DNA of 26,066 nt, taken from positions 1 through 26,066 of the forward strand of contig CAYOZL010000030.1 of the NCBI GenBank assembly GCA_964408435.1. Reading direction: 5' to 3'. Shown here in pieces: positions 1-7,357 of the stretch (position 1 is its first letter; every line of letters begins with the position of its first letter). This DNA is from CAYOZL01 sp964408435. GTDB lineage: Bacteria > Bdellovibrionota_C > UBA2361 > SZUA-149 > CAYOZL01. The notes under the pieces are model-generated. The model had not been told where the DNA came from. It was given only the letters and a program-made list of their open reading frames with translations, and did not search any database. A program made the position numbers and the translations under genes.

Positions 1-447
1 GTAGTAGTGCTTGAATGGACTAATCCTGGGTGTCCGTTTGTTAATAAGCATTATAATAATGGCGACATGCAAGCTTTGCAGAGTAGGTACAGAGCAAAAG
101 ATGTGGTTTGGTTAAGTATTAACTCTACTAATTCTGAGCATAAAGATTTTTTAGATAGTGAAAAAGCTAAAAAGATTGCTTCTGATTGGAAAATTGATTC
201 TAAGTTTATGCTTGCTGATACTGATGGGAAAATTGGTCAGGCTTACGGAGCTAAGACTACTCCGCATATGTTTGTTATCAATAAAGGAAAAGTAGCTTAT
301 CAAGGTGCTATAGATGATAATAGTGACTACTCATCTAATCCTGCTGAAGATAGTAACTATGTTACTAAAGCTTTAGATGAATTGCTTGCAAGCAAGGAAG
401 TTAGTGAAGGTAAAACTAAGCAATATGGTTGTGGTGTTAAGTATTAA
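1..447 (+). CDS. Redoxin / AhpC-TSA family protein (5' partial)
   Basis: This is the C-terminal part of a thioredoxin-fold redoxin of the peroxiredoxin-like family. The reading frame is open to the left edge, reading V-V-V-L-E-W from base 1. The GTG at base 7 lies inside the conserved beta strand, so it is not the real start. The motif EWTNPGCPF carries the likely redox cysteine. The C-terminal Y-G-C-G-V-K-Y is typical of this family and may hold the resolving cysteine. The family is usually annotated as a periplasmic or secreted thioredoxin-like protein, but the N-terminus that would show a signal peptide is off the window. It converges on panB with 14 bases between the stops and no clear terminator. 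The family is sure; the substrate is unknown. Confidence 0.85.
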   Translation, partial: VVVLEWTNPGCPFVNKHYNNGDMQALQSRYRAKDVVWLSINSTNSEHKDFLDSEKAKKIASDWKIDSKFMLADTDGKIGQAYGAKTTPHMFVINKGKVAYQGAIDDNSDYSSNPAEDSNYVTKALDELLASKEVSEGKTKQYGCGVKY

Positions 448-461
448 TTAACTTATCTAAT

Positions 462-1286
462 CTATTTTACCAATCTAGGTCCAGAAAGAGAATAGCAGTG
501 CTTTTCCTCAGGGAAATTTCTGGACTTAACATCTTTTACATAGTTCTTTAGTGCTTCGGGTATGCTTTGATTTAATTCTAAGTATTTTTTTACAAACTTA
601 GGAGTGTTTTCCCCGTAACCTAATAAATCATGATAAACTAAAACTTGGCCATCGCAGGTATTCCCTGCCCCTATCCCTATTGTTGGAATAGTTAGGCTTT
701 GTGTAATCTCTTGGGCTAATTCAGAAGGAATGCCTTCTAGAACTAAAAGACACGCTCCGCTTTCTTCAAGTATTTTTGCATCTTCGATAATCACTTTTGC
801 TTGTTCAGGGTTTCTACCCTGTACTTTGTATCCACCCATTGTAAGATAAGATTGTGGTCTTAGACCTAAATGCCCACAAACTGGAATGCCAGCTGTAACA
901 ATTTTTTCTACAGCATCTGAAAACTCTCTACCACCCTCAAGCTTAACTACTTGTGCCCCACCATCTTGAATTAAACTTCCTGCATTAGTAAGCGCTTCTT
1001 CAGGACTTACTTGATAAGACATAAATGGCATGTCTGCTATTATCATTGGTTTATCAGTTACTCTTGAGACAATTTCTGTGTGGTAGACCATGTCGTCTAA
1101 AGTTACGCTTAGAGTGTTATGCCGGCCCTGAATAACGGTTCCTAGGGAGTCTCCAACTAGTATTAGATCAACTCCAGCATCTTGAGCCAGTTTCGCTGAA
1201 AAACAATCATAAGCTGTAAGCACACTGATAGGCTCTCTATTGGTCTTAAATCTATTTAGATCGGTAATTTTAATTCTATTATCCAT
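462..1286 (-). CDS. panB: 3-methyl-2-oxobutanoate hydroxymethyltransferase
   Basis: PanB transfers a hydroxymethyl group from 5,10-methylene-tetrahydrofolate to 2-oxoisovalerate, giving ketopantoate, the first committed step to pantothenate and CoA in the cytoplasm. The 274-residue length is typical. The TIM-barrel signatures are clear: TAYD near residue 24, VGDSLG with the Mg-binding Asp46, a second metal-binding Asp85, VKLEGG with Lys115 and Glu117, and the catalytic Glu184 in LEGIP. It starts at an ATG (1284-1286). A TATAAA-like -10 lies only 12 bases upstream, in a symmetric promoter shared with the divergent nagZ. No panC or panD is nearby, so panB is transcribed alone here. Confidence 0.97.
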   Translation of the reverse strand: MDNRIKITDLNRFKTNREPISVLTAYDCFSAKLAQDAGVDLILVGDSLGTVIQGRHNTLSVTLDDMVYHTEIVSRVTDKPMIIADMPFMSYQVSPEEALTNAGSLIQDGGAQVVKLEGGREFSDAVEKIVTAGIPVCGHLGLRPQSYLTMGGYKVQGRNPEQAKVIIEDAKILEESGACLLVLEGIPSELAQEITQSLTIPTIGIGAGNTCDGQVLVYHDLLGYGENTPKFVKKYLELNQSIPEALKNYVKDVKSRNFPEEKHCYSLSGPRLVK

Positions 1287-1298
1287 ACACTTTAACTA

Positions 1299-1327
1299 TT
1301 TATACTTTGACCGTAATAGATTATAAA
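1299..1327. promoter_or_regulatory. Symmetric divergent promoter between panB and nagZ
   Basis: TTTATA (1299-1304) and TATAAA (1322-1327) are separated by 17 bases and are reverse complements. The same two hexamers can therefore act as -35 and -10 on either strand. For panB the -10 ends 12 bases before the ATG. For nagZ it ends 4 bases before GTG 1332 or 10 bases before ATG 1338. The match is by eye, and the -35 is weak (TTTATA against TTGACA). Confidence 0.4.
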
Positions 1328-1331
1328 TATT

Positions 1332-2282
1332 GTGGATATGCAAGATTTAGGAAAGCATTTTATAGTTGGATTAAGCTCAATAGAGCTTAATAATGAAGAA
1401 AAAAAGCTTATTAAGGAGTTAAACCCTCTAGGTTTTATCTTCTTTACCAGAAACTTTGCCTCTAGTAATTCCTGGATAGAGCAATTTGAGTCTTTAATTA
1501 AAGAGATAAAACAAATATCAAAACGTAAAAAGTTAATATTATCTATTGACCATGAAGGAGGTAGAGTAAATAGACTGCCCTCTCCTATTACTTCTTTTCC
1601 TTATGCTCAAAACTACAAAGATAATTTAAAGGATGTAGCTAAAAAAATGGCTACTGAACTTAGCTCAATTGGATTGAATCTAAGTTACGCTCCTGTATTA
1701 GACATTGATTTAGAGAATAAGAACTCTGTTATTTCTAAGAGATCTTTTAGTTCAGATGCTAAAGAAGTAGTGAAATATGGTGTAGAATTCGCAAGTATTT
1801 TAGAGAACAATGGGGTTCTTTCATGTGCTAAGCATTTTCCAGGACACGGGGCAACGATTAAAGATTCTCATTTTGAACTACCCTTAAATAATAAAACTTT
1901 AAATGAGATAAAAAATGAAGAATTAATTCCTTTTGAATCCTACATTAAAAATGATTTTAGTTTAATTATGACTTCCCATATTTTATTTCCAAAACTAGAC
2001 AAGGATTTACCTGCAACTCTCTCGTCTAAAATTATAAAAGACGTCTTAAGAACGGATATGAGTTACACAGGCTGTATTATTACAGATGACTTAGACATGA
2101 AAGCTCTTGATAGCTATGAAAATAAAGAACAGCTAGCTTTAAAAGCAGGTGTAGATATTTTACTAATCTGTGGCCCCGATTCACTAGAAAAAGCAAATAA
2201 TGCTAAAAATAGTATCTCAGAATTAGACTTATCAGAATCTAGTAAAAGAATAGATACCTTAATTAATAAGCTTAATGCCTAA
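1332..2282 (+). CDS. nagZ: Beta-N-acetylhexosaminidase, GH3 (NagZ)
   Basis: NagZ removes N-acetylglucosamine from muropeptides during peptidoglycan recycling. The protein is 316 residues, about the size of single-domain Gram-negative NagZ, and has no signal peptide, so it should be cytoplasmic. GH3 motifs are present: DHEGGRVNR (73-81), KHFPGHG (167-173) followed by the acid/base dyad Asp178-Ser-His180, and the nucleophile Asp252 in ITDDLDMKA. The start is GTG 1332, or ATG 1338 two codons later. The ATG fits the nearby -10 better as a very short leader. It heads a plus-strand operon with the methyltransferase (21-base gap), bshC and bshB1. NamZ, a partner activity, is encoded about 7 kb away. 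Confidence 0.95.
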   Translation: MDMQDLGKHFIVGLSSIELNNEEKKLIKELNPLGFIFFTRNFASSNSWIEQFESLIKEIKQISKRKKLILSIDHEGGRVNRLPSPITSFPYAQNYKDNLKDVAKKMATELSSIGLNLSYAPVLDIDLENKNSVISKRSFSSDAKEVVKYGVEFASILENNGVLSCAKHFPGHGATIKDSHFELPLNNKTLNEIKNEELIPFESYIKNDFSLIMTSHILFPKLDKDLPATLSSKIIKDVLRTDMSYTGCIITDDLDMKALDSYENKEQLALKAGVDILLICGPDSLEKANNAKNSISELDLSESSKRIDTLINKLNA

Positions 2283-2303
2283 AACTTTAGATTAGAGTTA
2301 ATC

Positions 2304-3038
2304 ATGAATAAAAAATGGTACGAAAATTGGTTTAATAATTTATATCCTAAACTCTATCCTCACCGGAACCTAGAAGAAGCAAAAAAACAAGTTAACTCTT
2401 TAATTAACTTTTTAGATTTAGAGCAAACAAGTAGATGTTTAGATATCGCTTGTGGAACAGGTAGACATGTCAGGTACTTAAAAAATGAGTTTGATAAAAC
2501 AATTGGTGTTGATTTATCAAAAGATTTAATTGCAATTGGTAAACAAAAGGGAAATTTTGATAATGCAGACTCTTTTATTACGGATATGAGAGAGCCTGGA
2601 TTTGAAGAAGGAACATTTAATTTAGTTTGTAATTTTTTTACAGGTTTTGGCTATTTCGAGACTGATAAAGAGCATCAAGATTTAGCAAATACTTGGCTAA
2701 GCCTTGTTTCTAAAGACGGAGTGCTTTTTCTAGACTATTTAAATAAGGACTATGTAATTAACAATTTAGTGCCTGAAAGTAATAAAAAAATTGAAGAATA
2801 CAAAGTTAGCGAAAAGCGTCAAATTAACTCCCATAACGGAAATACTAGAGTTGAAAAACTAATAGAGATCGAATCACCTGAGGGCAAAGAAACATTTAAC
2901 GAATCAGTAAGAATGTATAGCAAGCAAGAAATGAGGAACTTTTTTACTTTAGCTAAAGAAATTAAGTTTTATGGTGATTATGATTGGTCTGAATTTAATG
3001 TTAAATCCTCAAGGATGCTAATAGTAATAAAAAAATGA
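2304..3038 (+). CDS. Class I SAM methyltransferase, candidate N-methyl-bacillithiol synthase
   Basis: This 244-residue protein has the Rossmann motif I of class I SAM-dependent methyltransferases, LDIACGTGRH at residues 46-55, followed by GVDLS (motif II, acidic) and a C-terminal sheet. The fold is certain and the substrate is not visible in the sequence. Context is the clue: its stop overlaps the bshC start by 4 bases (ATGA), and bshB1 follows. In Chlorobaculum tepidum a SAM methyltransferase N-methylates the cysteine nitrogen of bacillithiol. A methyltransferase coupled to bshC and bshB1 is a natural candidate for the same job. An unrelated small-molecule or protein target remains possible. 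Confidence 0.85.
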   Translation: MNKKWYENWFNNLYPKLYPHRNLEEAKKQVNSLINFLDLEQTSRCLDIACGTGRHVRYLKNEFDKTIGVDLSKDLIAIGKQKGNFDNADSFITDMREPGFEEGTFNLVCNFFTGFGYFETDKEHQDLANTWLSLVSKDGVLFLDYLNKDYVINNLVPESNKKIEEYKVSEKRQINSHNGNTRVEKLIEIESPEGKETFNESVRMYSKQEMRNFFTLAKEIKFYGDYDWSEFNVKSSRMLIVIKK

Positions 3039-4429
3039 GCAGTAAATTAAAGATTGAATTTATAAAAGAGATTGAAAAATATAATTCTACTTTAGCTAAT
3101 CCTATAAGTGTCGATTCTATTAAAAATCCTATTGTTACAGGTCAACAAGTCGGCTTGTTTCTAACTCCTGCACTAAGTTTATATAAAGCCTTTACTGCAT
3201 TAAAGTTAGCTAAAGAAAAAAACTCAGCTACTCTTTTTTGGCTTCAAACTGAAGATCATGACTTTGATGAAATTAGAAATTATAACTATTTAGATGCTAA
3301 TTTTGATATCCAGACTGCTAGTCTGGAAAAACGACCTAATCATTTACCCATTTCTAAACTAGAGCTTAAGGATGAAATTTATTCGCTTATAAAAGATTTA
3401 AATCTTAGTAAGGAGATTGCTGAAGGGATAGAATTTAGTGGTGATAACATTGAAGATATTTTTGCTAACTTGTTAAGCTCATATTCTAAATTAGCTTTTG
3501 AGGATAATAATTTAATATTTATAGACCCTATAAAAACTCGCACAATTTTTTATGCAAAAGAGATTTATAGGAGCTGTATTGAGAACTTTGAAGAAATTTC
3601 CCTACTATTAAGAGAGAATTATAATAATTTAAAATCTAAAAAAATAACTCCACAAGTAGAGTTAAGAGATAATTATACTATATTTTTCCTTACCATTGAT
3701 TCTAAAAGACAGCGCTTAGAATTTAAAGAGAATAAGTTTCACACCAAATCGAATAAAAGCTTTTCTAAAAAAGAACTTCTAGAATTACTAGAAAGTAATC
3801 CAGAGAAATTTTCATCAAGTGCTCTGCTCAGACCAGTTATTCAAGATTACCTTTTAAATACTAACACTTATGTAGGAGGAAAAGCGGAGTTAAATTACTT
3901 AAAACAAACTGACGCCTTATTTGATTATTTTAAAGTGAAGCCTGCAAGTCGAATTCTAAGAGGAAGCGTTACTGTAGTCGAAGAGAAGTTTGATAAATGG
4001 TTAGGGCAAATAGATGCTGAGATAGAAATGGTATTTAATAATCAGTTAGCTGGATTGCTAGTGGATAAGACTTTAACACCTGAAAATTTGAAGAAAGAGT
4101 CTTTAGAGCAAATATCTAGTATTTTTGAGAAACTAGAAAACGCTATAAATAAAACTGATGAAACTCTATTAAAAACAAATACAAAGTCTAAGGAAAAAGT
4201 AATAAATACGATTAGTAATCTATTATTAAAATATGAAAAAGCTATTACGACTAAAAATGAGACTTGGAATGTAAGAATAAAAAGAATTAAGAATTTAATA
4301 GAGCCAAATGGCATTAAACAAGAAAGATTATTATCTGCATTATATTTTCATTCAAAATTTGGTAATAGATATCTCGAAGAAGTTTTTAATAACATTGAAG
4401 CTGAAAAAGAAACTACAATAAAGCTATGA
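3035..4429 (+). CDS. bshC: Bacillithiol biosynthesis cysteine-adding enzyme BshC
   Basis: BshC adds cysteine to glucosaminyl-malate in the last step of bacillithiol synthesis. Family hallmarks are present: VTGQQVGLF (34-42), the segment SLYKAFTALKLA (48-59), and FWLQTEDHDFDEI (68-80), which matches the conserved 'TEDHDF.EI' block. Residues of about 345-440 are rich in Lys, Glu and Leu and fit the C-terminal coiled coil known for BshC. At 464 residues it is shorter than the roughly 540 of Bacillus BshC. It overlaps the methyltransferase upstream and bshB1 downstream by 4 bases each, so translation is probably coupled. BshA is not in the window. Confidence 0.93.
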   Translation: MSSKLKIEFIKEIEKYNSTLANPISVDSIKNPIVTGQQVGLFLTPALSLYKAFTALKLAKEKNSATLFWLQTEDHDFDEIRNYNYLDANFDIQTASLEKRPNHLPISKLELKDEIYSLIKDLNLSKEIAEGIEFSGDNIEDIFANLLSSYSKLAFEDNNLIFIDPIKTRTIFYAKEIYRSCIENFEEISLLLRENYNNLKSKKITPQVELRDNYTIFFLTIDSKRQRLEFKENKFHTKSNKSFSKKELLELLESNPEKFSSSALLRPVIQDYLLNTNTYVGGKAELNYLKQTDALFDYFKVKPASRILRGSVTVVEEKFDKWLGQIDAEIEMVFNNQLAGLLVDKTLTPENLKKESLEQISSIFEKLENAINKTDETLLKTNTKSKEKVINTISNLLLKYEKAITTKNETWNVRIKRIKNLIEPNGIKQERLLSALYFHSKFGNRYLEEVFNNIEAEKETTIKL

Positions 4430-5172
4430 CTGATATATTACTATTCTCTCCTCACCCAGATGATGCAGAAATATTTTGCGGAGGAACTTTAGCAAAACTT
4501 AAATCGCAGTCTTATCGCATTACTGTTGCGGATTCGTGTCTAGGTGAATTAGGTTCTCAAGGAACAGTTGAGGAAAGAAAAAAAGAAGTTAAAAAAGCTA
4601 CTAAAATTTTAGAAATTGATAATAGAATCAATTTAGAATTTCCAGATGGCTTTAGTGCTAAAGCTAGTAAAGAGACTTATATTAAAAAAATAGTAAAGAC
4701 TATAAGGCTCATAAAACCAAAATTAATATTTGCTCCCTACTGGGAGTCTAGGCACCCAGACCACGCATATTTATCTAAGCTAGTTAAGAAAGCAGCTTTT
4801 TTTTCAGGCCTTAAGAAATACGAGCCAGACTTAGCAAAACCTCATAAAGCCTTTACAGAAATATATTATCCAATGAGAGTTGATACAGCTCCTAGTTTTG
4901 TAATTGATGTAAGTAAACACTATGAAACTAAATTAAAAGCCATTAATGCTTATAATTCTCAAGTCGTAAGAAAAGAAAAAGCAGAAGTCAAAACTCTTAT
5001 TAGCTCACCTTTAACTATACACTCAATTAAAGCTCGAGATGCGTTTTATGGAGCTAAGATTGGTGTTGAGTATGGTGAGCCTTATATAGTAAGAACAGGC
5101 ATAAAAATAGAGGATCCTGTAGAACATTTTGAGAGTTTTAAGGACGAGCCAGGTTTATTGTACAATAAGTAA
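4426..5172 (+). CDS. bshB1: Bacillithiol biosynthesis deacetylase BshB1 (PIG-L family)
   Basis: This 248-residue zinc hydrolase is expected to deacetylate N-acetylglucosaminyl-malate to glucosaminyl-malate, the substrate of BshC. The PIG-L zinc and catalytic motif SPHPDDAEIFCGG lies at residues 8-20. The second motif YWESRHPDHAY, which gives another zinc-binding His, lies near residue 105. Its start overlaps the bshC stop (ATGA), and it is the last gene of the operon. A hairpin at 5221-5255 follows the stop. The adjacency to bshC makes BshB1 much more likely than a generic GlcNAc deacetylase. Confidence 0.93.
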   Translation: MTDILLFSPHPDDAEIFCGGTLAKLKSQSYRITVADSCLGELGSQGTVEERKKEVKKATKILEIDNRINLEFPDGFSAKASKETYIKKIVKTIRLIKPKLIFAPYWESRHPDHAYLSKLVKKAAFFSGLKKYEPDLAKPHKAFTEIYYPMRVDTAPSFVIDVSKHYETKLKAINAYNSQVVRKEKAEVKTLISSPLTIHSIKARDAFYGAKIGVEYGEPYIVRTGIKIEDPVEHFESFKDEPGLLYNK

Positions 5173-5220
5173 TTTTCTTAGTCTTAATCTTAAACTTAGT
5201 CTCAAATAGTTTAAATAGAG

Positions 5221-5255
5221 ATTGCCCCGGTTTTTAGAAAACCTTATGGGGCGAT
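5221..5255. terminator. Bidirectional hairpin terminator between bshB1 and the Cys-rich gene
   Basis: ATTGCCCC (5221-5228) pairs with GGGGCGAT (5248-5255) with one T-G wobble. GGTTTT (5229-5234) pairs with AAAACC (5238-5243) around a 3-base loop, leaving a TTAT bulge on the 3' side. It lies between two convergent stops, and the CCCC/GGGG arms stand out in AT-rich DNA. No long T tract follows on either strand, so the terminator role is inferred from position and stability. Confidence 0.6.
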
Positions 5256-5258
5256 TAG

Positions 5259-5759
5259 TTAATTACTTGTTAGAAGCTCAGTTAAATCAGAAACAGTTAA
5301 TACGAAAACTTTTTTACTAATACAACCAAGCATCTCGCAAATTGTTTTTGCGTCGCAATCACAACTTTCAACTCCGAAGTCATAGCCCATTTGTGAGACT
5401 AAATAACAGAGTATAGAGCTTAATCTGATTTTATGAAAATCTTCTGTGGCTTTTTTACATGCCAAGTAATTGAATTCAGAGCCCAATAACAACTTGCCGT
5501 ACTGACAACTAAACTGAGCATTTTGACGGACAATATTTACATCTAAACATATTGGCGCTGCAAAAGTAGCAGAATCAATAACGGTTGGCTTTTTAATGTA
5601 TCTTTTTTCTTTTCTAGGAGTACCGTCTGTAAGCCAAACTTCATTATCAAAAGTCTCTGGCTCGACGCCAAGCCTCAAAGTAGATAAAGCAGAATGTTGA
5701 ACGCTATACTTAAAAGGGCACTGTGGTGAAGCTAACCAAATAAAATGAAGTGGATTCAT
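5259..5759 (-). CDS. Unrecognised cysteine-rich protein, 166 aa
   Basis: I do not recognise this family. The protein has nine cysteines at positions 14, 71, 85, 101, 118, 133, 135, 141 and 146. The last four form C-x-C-x5-C-x4-C inside the SCDCD region, which could bind metal or be redox active. There is no signal peptide, lipobox or clear membrane segment. The ATG at 5757-5759 is preceded by GGAGG 8 bases upstream, the best Shine-Dalgarno in the window, and by a promoter with an operator-like dyad. Those signals and the flanking hairpin support a real, separately controlled gene. Its codons look less AT-biased than those of its neighbours, which could mean recent acquisition. It could be lineage-restricted. 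Confidence 0.75.
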   Translation of the reverse strand: MNPLHFIWLASPQCPFKYSVQHSALSTLRLGVEPETFDNEVWLTDGTPRKEKRYIKKPTVIDSATFAAPICLDVNIVRQNAQFSCQYGKLLLGSEFNYLACKKATEDFHKIRLSSILCYLVSQMGYDFGVESCDCDAKTICEMLGCISKKVFVLTVSDLTELLTSN

Positions 5760-5767
5760 AGAAATAA

Positions 5768-5772
5768 CCTCC
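5768..5772 (-). promoter_or_regulatory. Strong Shine-Dalgarno of the Cys-rich gene
   Basis: On the minus strand GGAGG lies 8 bases before the ATG at 5759. A small hairpin (5775-5790, arms GAATTT and AAATTC) ends 2 bases upstream of it and could affect ribosome access. Most other starts in this window lack such a site. Confidence 0.75.
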
Positions 5773-5803
5773 GTGAATTTTTGAAAATTCCTTTAAAACA
5801 TAA

Positions 5804-5832
5804 ATTAAAACTCTGGTTCAATACCAGGACAA
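5804..5832 (-). promoter_or_regulatory. Promoter with operator-like dyad in the spacer
   Basis: On the minus strand TTGTCC (5832-5827) and TTTAAT (5809-5804) are separated by 17 bases. The spacer holds a dyad, CTGGT-N5-ACCAG (5813-5827), whose outer edge touches the -35. A repressor bound there would block RNA polymerase. The predicted start of transcription gives a leader of about 38 bases that contains the Shine-Dalgarno. Confidence 0.5.
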
Positions 5833-5934
5833 TTTCTATTCAAACTATATATCAAAGAACAACGCTATACATACCCTATTTTAGTCTTGTTTTAAAATGT
5901 TGTTATAGTATTTAACTTTGTGGACTTTCTGTTC

Positions 5935-6675
5935 CTAGACTTCAGCTACATACATCCCTGCCCTAAATGTCATAGGCACAGGATTAGTATATCTTCTTTG
6001 ATATATACTCATTAGCTTTAAAAGCTCTCTCTTATCAAGCTTATCGCTCCCAGCATTTACACCAGTTTTTCTTAAATGCCGTATTGAGTGGTCGACAGTC
6101 TTAAAATTAATTACCACTTGCATTTGCTCTGAGTGTTTTATTTTAAAACCATGTAATTTTAAAATATCTAAATAGTAATTATGCGAATGTAAAATAGGCT
6201 TAATTCTTTTATTTGGAGAGACTTCTTTTCTAATTTCTCTTATTTCTTTTAATGTTCCATCAAGCATAATTGATAATACTAAATCTTTAGTTGCTATTTT
6301 CTTTATCTTAATAAGTGTTGCTTCAAAATTCTCAGACCAATGAAGTGCAGAAGAGCTAAGGACTAGGTCGTATTTATCTTTAAATAAAAGCTCGTCTTTA
6401 TTAAAGTCTAAAAGTGCGGTTTTTGCATGAGGCACTTTTTCATTAGCTAATTCTAACATTTTTCTAGAATTATCTACTAAGGTAATATTTTTATATCTAG
6501 TACTAATTTTTTTAGCTAAATAACCAGTTCCACATCCTAAATCAATCACATTATTAGCTGTTTGAGGTAGGTATGTAATGAGCTTATCTATTATTTTTCT
6601 TTGACTAATACTATGCTTGTCATAAGAGTTTGCGGCTTTATTATATGAATTTTCTACTACTTTATTTTCAGGCAT
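5935..6675 (-). CDS. bioC: Malonyl-ACP O-methyltransferase BioC
   Basis: BioC methylates the free carboxyl of malonyl-ACP with SAM, so that the fatty-acid machinery can build pimeloyl-ACP for biotin. Motif I (VIDLGCGTGYLAKK) is near residue 45. The motif SSSALHW, typical of BioC, follows, and the C-terminal part has the family's IRHLRKTGVNA and the PVPMTF-near-end pattern. I chose ATG 6675, which begins MPENKV, 13 bases after the bioH stop. An in-frame TTG at 6711 would overlap bioH by 23 bases and adds 12 residues not expected for BioC. It is the last gene of bioF-bioH-bioC. Confidence 0.92.
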   Translation of the reverse strand: MPENKVVENSYNKAANSYDKHSISQRKIIDKLITYLPQTANNVIDLGCGTGYLAKKISTRYKNITLVDNSRKMLELANEKVPHAKTALLDFNKDELLFKDKYDLVLSSSALHWSENFEATLIKIKKIATKDLVLSIMLDGTLKEIREIRKEVSPNKRIKPILHSHNYYLDILKLHGFKIKHSEQMQVVINFKTVDHSIRHLRKTGVNAGSDKLDKRELLKLMSIYQRRYTNPVPMTFRAGMYVAEV

Positions 6676-6688
6676 TCTTTTAAGACAC

Positions 6689-7357
6689 TTATTTCTGACA
6701 TTGTAAGGCAATAAATTTAGAGTTTTCCTCTTCTAAAATATGCCCAAATCCACTAGTTGTAAATAGCTCTGAATTTTGTAGCAAATTCTGTAGTTTTTCT
6801 GCATGACTATAAGGTATAATTTTATCTTGTTTATCATGAAATATTAAGGTTTTAGTCTTAATTTCTTTTGTAACCGTTCTTAAATCCTTTTTAAAGTAAT
6901 TAAGATTATGGCTTAGAATATTATTATTTATTTTTAGTGCATTTTCAAAATAATCTTTAGTGCTTTTTGAGCTAAACTTGGAGATAAATCTTTTTAAAGT
7001 CGTTTCTTTAGAATTCGCTATTCCATTTAATAATGCTTGAAGTTTTTCAGGCTTAATTCCAATTTCATTATCTTTATTCTTCAGGAAACAAGCAGTCGAT
7101 GAAATTAATACTATTTTTTCCACTTTTTCAGGATAAGTGTGCGCAAACTCTAATGCAATGCTCCCTCCCATAGACCAAGCTATTAAAGTAGTTTTATTTT
7201 GAAATTTTTTACGAAGATGCTCATTAAGCTTTGATATATAATTAGGATATAATTCTTGAGGTGATGTTAGTATCTTTTGAGTACAATTAATCTTATTTGC
7301 TAAGATTTCTAATGTACTTGAAGGTTGAGAGAACCCTGAGATAAAACAGCAATTCAT
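6689..7357 (-). CDS. bioH: Pimeloyl-ACP methyl ester esterase (BioH-like alpha/beta hydrolase)
   Basis: This 222-residue alpha/beta hydrolase has the nucleophile elbow AWSMGG with Ser62, a likely catalytic Asp178 in HDKQDKIIP, and His206 in GFGHIL. That is a complete Ser-Asp-His triad. Its place between bioF and bioC (4-base ATGA overlap with bioF, 13-base gap to bioC) points to hydrolysis of pimeloyl-ACP methyl ester, which ends the BioC-protected elongation. It is shorter than E. coli BioH (256 residues), and pimeloyl esterases are diverse (BioG, BioV and others). The role is therefore better supported than the exact symbol. Confidence 0.85.
   Translation of the reverse strand: MNCCFISGFSQPSSTLEILANKINCTQKILTSPQELYPNYISKLNEHLRKKFQNKTTLIAWSMGGSIALEFAHTYPEKVEKIVLISSTACFLKNKDNEIGIKPEKLQALLNGIANSKETTLKRFISKFSSKSTKDYFENALKINNNILSHNLNYFKKDLRTVTKEIKTKTLIFHDKQDKIIPYSHAEKLQNLLQNSELFTTSGFGHILEEENSKFIALQCQK

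Noticed and set aside
4042..4314. Antisense open frame of 90 codons inside bshC.
   Set aside because: It is composed of Phe, Leu, Ser and Val runs expected from the reverse of a Lys/Glu/Asn-rich coiled coil, and it has no start signal. The same reasoning removes the other frames opposite certain genes, such as 9572-9781, 12539-12853 and 24418-24684.
5811..5832. Sequence like a tRNA T-arm (CTGG-TTCAATA-CCAG).
   Set aside because: No matching acceptor, D-arm or anticodon arm is found in the 65 bases upstream or on the other strand. The dyad fits better as an operator in the spacer of a minus-strand promoter.
6676..6711. Longer bioC starting at TTG 6711.
   Set aside because: It would overlap bioH by 23 bases and add residues absent from the family. 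ATG 6675 gives the normal N-terminus.
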